DNA from: an uncultured Eubacteriales bacterium | GTDB lineage: Bacteria > Bacillota > Clostridia > Oscillospirales > Acutalibacteraceae | DNA: 64,000 nt | Reading direction: 5' to 3' | Assembly: GCA_934446475.1 (NCBI GenBank) | Contig: CAKSEH010000007.1 | Span: 1-64,000, forward strand | In this document: in pieces, positions 58,536-64,000 of the stretch | Numbering within the stretch: position 1 is the first letter of the stretch | How the letters are laid out: each line of letters starts with the position of its first letter | Program-made: the position numbers and the translations under genes | The notes under the pieces: generated by a model | What the model saw: only the letters and a program-made list of their open reading frames with translations | Told to the model about the DNA's origin: nothing | Database searches by the model: none

Positions 58536-59702
58536 TTAAAACAGGTTTTGTCTTGCTTTTAAATTAGGTTCGTTTTCCGAAAAGAGATAGGAATACGAAA
58601 AGAATATATGTCCGCTGCACATTTCATCTTTGCGGCACGCTTCGGCCTGACGGTAAAGTATATCGGTTTTTTTGCCCCATTCTTCATTATCCGGTTTTTG
58701 CTCTGTTGCGACCTTATACGCTGCAAGTCCGATAACCAATTTAACATCACTGTTTTGTGTAAGTTTTTTCCAATCGGAAAGCAGCTTATCAAAGCGATAT
58801 TGCTTGTCGGGATACTCAAACCCGAAATAGAGCTGGGGTATTATTTCATCAACGCACCCGTTTTCGATCCACGCTGCCGCATCGGCGTAATACTCATCAT
58901 AGTTTCTGCTTATCGAAGCAGCAGGACTTATGCTGAAAACTATATCCTTGTTCATAAATTTAACGGCTGTATAACAACCGCTTATAAGAGCGTTGACATT
59001 AGCTCTCCTCCAGTCCGCAAGGCCGAGCGGCGACTTGTTTGACGAGGTGTATTTTTCGTATGAATAACTGTCAAAAGAAGAATCCTGCGTGGGATAAAAA
59101 TAATCGTCAAAATGTATTCCGTCAACCTTATATGAGCTTATTACCTCTCTTATCCCGTCTATTATCAGTTTCCTTACTTCGGCACTTGCGGGGTCAAGAT
59201 AAAGTCCCGAGCTGACGCAGATATTTTTATCGTTTTCGGTGTCGGCGTCGGTAAGCCATCCGTAAACGGTACCGTAGGCAGGCAGGGTTGATGTATCGGC
59301 ATCCGATGTTTTTATTCTGTAAGGATTTATCCAGGCGTGAACCCTTAAATTCCTCTTATGGCAGGATTCAACAATATATTCAAGCACGTCAAAATCCTTT
59401 TGAGCCGACTCCCTGAGCGGAAAGTAAGCGGATTTGTATATTGAATCTCCGAATGCCCTTATATGTATATACAGATCGGTGATATTATTTTCGGCGCATT
59501 TATCGGCACAGCCGTCAAAAGCCGACTTAAAATCATCGGTTTTAAGCATTGCGTCAAGCTCACTGTAGGTTATCCACACACCCGTAATATATTGAGATTT
59601 GTCAGCCACGGCAGCATATTGCACATTTTTATGCTGCGCCGAGCAACCGCAAAGAAACACTTCCGTTATAACCGCTAAAAGACATATTATTTTTCTTTTC
59701 AA
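58536..59702 (-). CDS. GHL10 (family 10 glycosyl hydrolase-like) lipoprotein
   Basis: 388 aa. The lipobox is LCGC at residues 17-20. The TIM-barrel domain shows GVWITYSELDAML, DLYIHIRAFGDSIY, VHAWINPYRI, VDGIHFDDYFYP, VFSISPAAS and DEIIPQLYFGF, which is the DUF187/GHL10 pattern. Members are thought to act on peptidoglycan or other surface glycans. It sits only 17 bp after the phage-like 699-aa gene on the same strand, so it may be transcribed with it, although nothing in the protein itself is phage-like. Confidence 0.85.
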   Translation of the reverse strand: MKRKIICLLAVITEVFLCGCSAQHKNVQYAAVADKSQYITGVWITYSELDAMLKTDDFKSAFDGCADKCAENNITDLYIHIRAFGDSIYKSAYFPLRESAQKDFDVLEYIVESCHKRNLRVHAWINPYRIKTSDADTSTLPAYGTVYGWLTDADTENDKNICVSSGLYLDPASAEVRKLIIDGIREVISSYKVDGIHFDDYFYPTQDSSFDSYSYEKYTSSNKSPLGLADWRRANVNALISGCYTAVKFMNKDIVFSISPAASISRNYDEYYADAAAWIENGCVDEIIPQLYFGFEYPDKQYRFDKLLSDWKKLTQNSDVKLVIGLAAYKVATEQKPDNEEWGKKTDILYRQAEACRKDEMCSGHIFFSYSYLFSENEPNLKARQNLF

Positions 59703-59719
59703 GACATTTTCTCCGCCTT

Positions 59720-61819
59720 TCAGAAAAGCTCTCTGTAATCAAATTCAAGACCGTAAACAGCAATCGGAACTGCGGCGGTTATTTTAACCTGCGCCCCGTA
59801 TTCGCCCTTTATCGCAGGGGTAAGCACGGCAGCGGATATTCCGCCGCTTGAGAAAATACTCTGCGCATATTTCGACACATTTCCGCTTATTATTATATCA
59901 GCACTTCCCGAAATGTCCATACAAAGCTTCACGGTATCGATGTTTTTTCGTTTGCCGAAGTCACCCATATTAAAATTTTTGGTGTGTATAACCGTATTCA
60001 CCGGCACGGTCTTAACTGTGTAACCGGATGTTGCCGCCGTTAAAATTTCATCCTTTTCGCCCTCAAATTCCGCCGCTGCGGCAAAATTGAGAGTGTCGTC
60101 AAGAACAAAAACAGCCGCTTTATCGCCTATAAGAGCACCCGAAGAATATGCACCGTCGGGCAGACTTAAAAGATACCAGGAGATGTTTTCCGTGCTTTTT
60201 TCAAGTCCCGTGTATACAGACGAAATTCCGAAATTTTTGATACGGTAATCGAGCAGCAATATTTTGCTGCCTATGCACAAATTGTAGTGCCCGTCTGCAT
60301 CAAAGGCAAATGCGTTTTTAAGCGCCGTTTCGTCAATACCGCTCAGAAAATTGTCAACTGGAGTTGAAACGCAGTATATGTTATTTTCCTTGCCGTAGGT
60401 CGTGGTCGCAAGCGTATATACCTTTTTATCGGAGCCGAGCCAGATAAGTCTGTTTCCGCAAACCGCCACGGTTCTCGGATTTCCGCACCCCACACTCTCG
60501 TGAACGAGCGTTACGCCTAAGCTGTCGCTCGCAAGAACGGCTTCGTGAGAGCCCAAAAGCGAATAACCGGAATCAAAATCATTGTTTTTATTTATGTTGA
60601 CCTTATATATCTGTGATTCGTTAAATGCGATAAGCTTGTTATTCTGTACCGCCATAGCAATCACGGTATCGTTTGAGCTTCCTATTCTTGCAGCCATCTT
60701 TTCGGGGAAATAAAGCGGTTCGTTTATTCTTGCACAGTATACTTTTTCGGGATTTATCTTATTGCCGTAAAAATATGCATTCGAGTTATAAACCTTGACT
60801 CCTCTTGAGCCTATGATATTCCCTGTCTGAGATTCCTTTATGCGCTCGGCTCTTACAACTATATTATTGCCGCTTACCGCATAACAGTTCGGAGGTGAAT
60901 AATAACTTCCGTCTTCGTTTAAAAACGAAAGATGTCCCGTATTGCGATCGCAGTTAAGCGTAACTTTACCGCTCGAAGAATTTATAGTAACCGATTCGCT
61001 CTGCGAGGGTATTATCCATTCCTCATAGCTTGAAGGAGTTGCATAAACTCTGCACACGATCTGACTGTTAAGGCTCAGCTTTGTTACCGGCAGATGAAAC
61101 TGAAAGGAGCTGCCGTCGGATGTGAAATATGCTTTAAATCTGTTTGTAAGCATATTAAAACTTTCGGGATTGGCTGTCTGTCCGTTATAAACATCTCTCT
61201 CCTTAGCAGCCGTATTATATAATGTTCCTTTTCCATTTACGAGTACCACGGGCTCATAATAATCGGAATCGTAAAGAAGCTTCCAGCTTTGAAGATTGCT
61301 TGACAGCTCATAAATATCATATATCTCGCTGTCTTCGCTTTTTCTTGTTAAAAAAGCGAAGATTCCGCTTCCCGAATGCTTTTCTCCCACTAAAAATACT
61401 ATGCTTTCAAACCGATAATATGTATCGGAAGAGGTTCGGTGTATCTGAATATCGCCGATGGAAACGATTTTATGCAGAGGTGTTATAAGATACATCTTTA
61501 CAAATGAATATGAATCACCGTCTCCCCACACGCTGTATGCAATTCTGCACATACGGGATTTGTATTCAAACATAGTATCGGTAAGCGTTATTCCCTTTTC
61601 AAAGCTGCCTGAGATATCGTATCTTCCCTCAACGGCATCACGGTTTATTTTAATTCCGTTCCTGCTTTTAAGGCCGCCGTTTGAAAAGAGTACATTTTCA
61701 CAATAAGAGATCTGATTGTCCGAAATGAGTTCGGGAGCGTTGTAAAGGTTAAGACCGCCGTCAAATGAGTCCACTTTAAAGCTTTTTTGCGGTTTTCTTG
61801 TAAGAGGAGTATACTTCAT
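59720..61819 (-). CDS. large phage-type structural protein (tail/neck)
   Basis: 699 aa, no signal peptide, beta-rich. It starts with a motif of stabiliser or tail-hub proteins in short-tailed phages (FDGGLNLYNAPELISDNQIS... CENVLF). The middle has repeated propeller-like blades (VIAMAVQNNKLIAFNESQIY, VAVCGNRLIWLGSDKKVYTL). Nearest idea is a P22 gp10-like tail protein; I am not certain. It lies downstream of the connector and portal genes, which supports a neck or tail role. Confidence 0.65.
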   Translation of the reverse strand: MKYTPLTRKPQKSFKVDSFDGGLNLYNAPELISDNQISYCENVLFSNGGLKSRNGIKINRDAVEGRYDISGSFEKGITLTDTMFEYKSRMCRIAYSVWGDGDSYSFVKMYLITPLHKIVSIGDIQIHRTSSDTYYRFESIVFLVGEKHSGSGIFAFLTRKSEDSEIYDIYELSSNLQSWKLLYDSDYYEPVVLVNGKGTLYNTAAKERDVYNGQTANPESFNMLTNRFKAYFTSDGSSFQFHLPVTKLSLNSQIVCRVYATPSSYEEWIIPSQSESVTINSSSGKVTLNCDRNTGHLSFLNEDGSYYSPPNCYAVSGNNIVVRAERIKESQTGNIIGSRGVKVYNSNAYFYGNKINPEKVYCARINEPLYFPEKMAARIGSSNDTVIAMAVQNNKLIAFNESQIYKVNINKNNDFDSGYSLLGSHEAVLASDSLGVTLVHESVGCGNPRTVAVCGNRLIWLGSDKKVYTLATTTYGKENNIYCVSTPVDNFLSGIDETALKNAFAFDADGHYNLCIGSKILLLDYRIKNFGISSVYTGLEKSTENISWYLLSLPDGAYSSGALIGDKAAVFVLDDTLNFAAAAEFEGEKDEILTAATSGYTVKTVPVNTVIHTKNFNMGDFGKRKNIDTVKLCMDISGSADIIISGNVSKYAQSIFSSGGISAAVLTPAIKGEYGAQVKITAAVPIAVYGLEFDYRELF

Positions 61820-61823
61820 AAGG

Positions 61824-62174
61824 CTATACCCCTCTTACAGACGGCACATTATCGCTTATACTTGCCTTTTCCGATTTCACACAACCCCGTTTTAAATTGT
61901 AATTTTCGGTAAAATAGCGGTTTTTTTCATCGTCTCCGCAGCTTAATGAAAGCAGCATACAAACGCCGTAAAGCAGGGCGTCATAATATTTCTCGGGCAC
62001 TTGTGCATTATCGAATATCCGCTTTACAGGCGGCATTTTAAACAGATCGTATCCTATCATATTGACTGCGGATACCACCCTGTCCTTCATAGCCTGATTA
62101 TCCGCCGAAGTGCTCTGCTGTTCGTTATATCCCATAAGCAGACAGGCATTGTCGTATATATCATATACCTTCAT
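61824..62174 (-). CDS. putative head-tail connector protein
   Basis: 116 aa, helical. It fits the small adaptor proteins encoded next to portals: AMKDRVVSAVNMIGYDLFKM, YYDALLYGVCMLLSLSCGDD, KNRYFTENYN. It overlaps the portal gene by 14 bp and precedes the tail gene by 4 bp. No specific family recognised; function inferred from location. Confidence 0.55.
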   Translation of the reverse strand: MKVYDIYDNACLLMGYNEQQSTSADNQAMKDRVVSAVNMIGYDLFKMPPVKRIFDNAQVPEKYYDALLYGVCMLLSLSCGDDEKNRYFTENYNLKRGCVKSEKASISDNVPSVRGV

Positions 62175-63753
62175 TTGTACCGTCCTCCCCTATTTCACTT
62201 AAAATACCGTCTGTATCCGGAACTATGCCGTGGGGCAGCCTCTCGATATACTGCCTCTTATTTATGATCCCTCTGTCAAGCAGTTTGTCGAGAACCTCTA
62301 TGCAATCGCCTGCGGAATATTTTATATTATCGCTTGCCTCAACACTTGCAACAAGATACAGATTTTTATATTTTTTGAAATCTATGGCGATATAACGGCT
62401 GCCGCTGTCACTTTGAGTTTTTATCTTGCGCATACCGTACTGTGTTATCCAAAAATCCGCCCATATCCTTGTTATCTGCTCCGTAAAGCTGTAAAAACGG
62501 CGTTGTTTTATCCCGAGCTGCAAAACAGAAGCGTCGTGAACAAGCTGAAGAGCGCTTGCATTTTCCGTGCGTGCGTCTCCGAGGGCAGCCTCGCTTGCAC
62601 CGCTCTGTTCGAGAGTATTCTTAATAAGCGTGTTTATACCCTCGCCGAAATTGCTGCAGACATCGGGAGGAGTGACATATTTAACCGCTCCCGCCACATC
62701 CTCGTTAGAACCGTAAACCTTTATTATCTGACCGGGGTCGTTTGAAATGTCATCGTTTACGGTATCGCCGTTTATGACCATCATAGGCATACCCATAGTT
62801 ACCGAGGACCAAACCGATGCGGTTATCATCCTGTTTATCGCTATCTGGTTGGGTATAAGATAGGTAAGCTCTGTATCGCCGTAAACACAACCAGAGCGCT
62901 CATCCCAGCGGAAAACCGCTATCGGGTACATTCTGAGTCCTGTATCAAATTCGGGTCTTACCGTTACCCGCTCGGTTACCTTAACGCAGTTTACGGTTAT
63001 CTCTCCGTTTTCATTTTGCCTTTTATAAAGCTTTGTAAGCAGGACCGTTTTGCCGTCATCGTCCCCCTTTATAAGAGAAAGCGCATATTCATCGGCTCCT
63101 GCAGCCTTTGCCTCTTTTATTACTGCCGATACATCTGTTCTCGAAGCGATGATTATATAGTTCTGATTTTGAATATCCGTTTCATAAGGATCCGCAAAAT
63201 AAACATCATCGATATTAAGAACCTCGCTTTTAATATCCCCTTTTACAGCAACGCCGGAGTTTCCGGAGACATAAAGACCTGTGTTCACATCTGCGGCCCA
63301 GTAGGTATATATAACTCCGCTTCCGGTCACATAGGCGTTTTTAAGCGCCTTCGAGCAAAGGCTGTTAAAATCAAGTCGTTTTGCCGTGACATTGCGATAA
63401 TTGGAAAGTGCCCTTGTAACGGCGTTTATTTCTCTTATACCGCCTGTTTTTTCACCCTTAAAGTCATCCTGTGAAAAGGCCTTTCCGGGGATCTCGGGAA
63501 TACCTTCCGCACTTATTTTAACCGTTATATCCTTTGAAAGTATTTGCGACATTTTATAGTCGCCTATTCTCTTGATAACGTTATGCCTTACAAGCGGCCG
63601 CTTATCGCCGCAGTTTACGCCGTGCCATTGGTCGCCAGCATAAAAGCGTTCGTTTATTTTATTTTGTTCGTAAAGACCTAATGATCCTATCGAACTTTTG
63701 AAATTAACGGCATCTGTATATTCGCCGAAAATTTCTTTCGGGCCTTTGTTCAT
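62161..63753 (-). CDS. phage portal protein (podovirus-like)
   Basis: 530 aa. Portal features: an N-terminal NERFYAGDQWHGVNCGDKRP, a wing region ending YPIAVFRWDERSGCVYGDTE, the stem helix LIPNQIAINRMITASVWSSV, and the C-terminal region SGASEAALGDARTENASALQ with IKQRRFYSFTEQITRIWADF. It forms the dodecameric DNA channel of the capsid in this family. GGAGG precedes the start at 63753. Its upstream neighbour (63823 onward) is separated by a hairpin. Confidence 0.78.
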   Translation of the reverse strand: MNKGPKEIFGEYTDAVNFKSSIGSLGLYEQNKINERFYAGDQWHGVNCGDKRPLVRHNVIKRIGDYKMSQILSKDITVKISAEGIPEIPGKAFSQDDFKGEKTGGIREINAVTRALSNYRNVTAKRLDFNSLCSKALKNAYVTGSGVIYTYWAADVNTGLYVSGNSGVAVKGDIKSEVLNIDDVYFADPYETDIQNQNYIIIASRTDVSAVIKEAKAAGADEYALSLIKGDDDGKTVLLTKLYKRQNENGEITVNCVKVTERVTVRPEFDTGLRMYPIAVFRWDERSGCVYGDTELTYLIPNQIAINRMITASVWSSVTMGMPMMVINGDTVNDDISNDPGQIIKVYGSNEDVAGAVKYVTPPDVCSNFGEGINTLIKNTLEQSGASEAALGDARTENASALQLVHDASVLQLGIKQRRFYSFTEQITRIWADFWITQYGMRKIKTQSDSGSRYIAIDFKKYKNLYLVASVEASDNIKYSAGDCIEVLDKLLDRGIINKRQYIERLPHGIVPDTDGILSEIGEDGTNEGI

Positions 63754-63775
63754 ACCGTTTGTCCTCCTTTAAATT

Positions 63776-63801
63776 CCGACCTGCGGTTTTCCGCAGGTCG
63801 G
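63776..63801 (-). terminator. strong hairpin upstream of the portal gene
   Basis: Perfect 11-bp stem CCGACCTGCGG / CCGCAGGTCGG with a 4-nt loop. No T tract follows on the minus strand and the portal ribosome binding site starts just after, so it may act as an RNA-processing or stabilising element rather than a terminator. Confidence 0.5.
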
Positions 63802-63822
63802 TCGGCATCAAAATAAAGCCTT

Positions 63823-64000
63823 TTACTGAGCGCTTACGGTTACGCAGGCAACCGAGGAATCGGTTGAGGCGATTTTGTCAACGGTAACCCTTGCAAAGTA
63901 ATAATATTTACCTGCCGTAAGATCCGTGGGTACGGTATAGCTTGCGGTTGTTGCACCAGCTATCTTAACGGCGCCGTTTCTTGATGTGTCTTCACACGAA
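63823..64000 (-). CDS. partial Ig-like/FN3-like domain protein (runs off the right edge)
   Basis: The last 58 codons of a gene that continues beyond the window, ending VACVTVSAQ-stop. The visible part has a beta-sandwich pattern: SYTVPTDLTAGKYYYFARVT. In phage late operons such a domain often ends a major capsid or tail protein, and the position before the portal would fit a capsid. This cannot be confirmed from the fragment. Confidence 0.5.
   Translation of the reverse strand, partial: SCEDTSRNGAVKIAGATTASYTVPTDLTAGKYYYFARVTVDKIASTDSSVACVTVSAQ

Noticed and set aside
1..64000. tRNA genes, CRISPR arrays, intact transposase genes
   Set aside because: No T-loop/CCA-like cloverleaf, no regularly spaced repeats and no transposase-like reading frame were recognised.

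Overview
The window is a stretch of chromosome from an endospore-forming, low-to-mid-GC member of the Clostridia (Firmicutes), most likely from the Oscillospiraceae/Ruminococcaceae side. Evidence: a spoIIAA-spoIIAB-sigF operon, YtfJ/GerW and YpeB homologues, RNase J, YloU/YloV, a tRNA-Ile T-box leader, an LtaS-type sulfatase, and TTGACA-17-TATAAT-like promoters with GGAGG ribosome binding sites. I cannot name a species. Nearly all of the first 58 kb is dense housekeeping DNA in co-directional operons.

Layout. 1-214: promoter reading off the left edge, probably of an rRNA operon. 215-10.1k (minus): parE-parC-valS-folC, then the spoIIA operon that starts the forespore programme. 10.3-18.4k (minus): a G5/M23 cell-wall peptidase with a WalR-like box, yloU-yloV-recG, an oligopeptide-type binding lipoprotein and ymdB. 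18.5-20.9k (plus): tsaE, tsaB, rpiB, upp. 21-28.9k (minus): one long operon rnj-rplI-dnaB-tilS-hpt-ftsH. 29-31.9k (minus): dut, a small cysteine-peptidase-like protein, ypeB and a DeoR regulator. 32-35.6k (plus): a GDPD-PHP fusion, a PfkB sugar kinase and a zinc dehydrogenase, a likely DeoR-controlled catabolic operon. 35.6-43.3k (plus): T-box/ileS (type 2), a small membrane protein, LtaS-like sulfatase, Nudix and LOG proteins. 43.5-47.3k (minus): radical SAM protein, exonuclease and typA. 47.4-48.4k (plus): rplM-rpsI.

48.46-50.55k is a graveyard: a truncated TetR regulator with two matching operators, a frameshifted isochorismatase-like hydrolase, a lipoprotein with two in-frame stops and a truncated CPBP-type membrane protein. 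50.6-56.3k (minus): secG, then a cluster for chromosome segregation, sporulation and cell wall (S2P protease, scpA, scpB, DUF2953, ytfJ, dac, rlu, GNAT). 56.7-58.5k (plus): EamA transporter, TfoX-N protein, GNAT. 58.5-64k (minus): a GHL10 lipoprotein directly behind phage structural genes (large tail/neck protein, connector, portal and a partial Ig-like protein).

The most unusual things are not single genes. (1) A dispersed, structured intergenic repeat of about 70-175 bp is present in five copies (10.2k, 15.9k, 28.7k, 39.2k, 56.6k), two of them inside likely mRNA leaders and one supplying the 3' end of a gene. (2) The typA leader is a run of five perfect hairpins, three with triloops. (3) The GDPD-PHP fusion operon looks like an undescribed route for using a sugar or polyol phosphodiester. 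No CRISPR array, tRNA gene or intact insertion sequence was seen.
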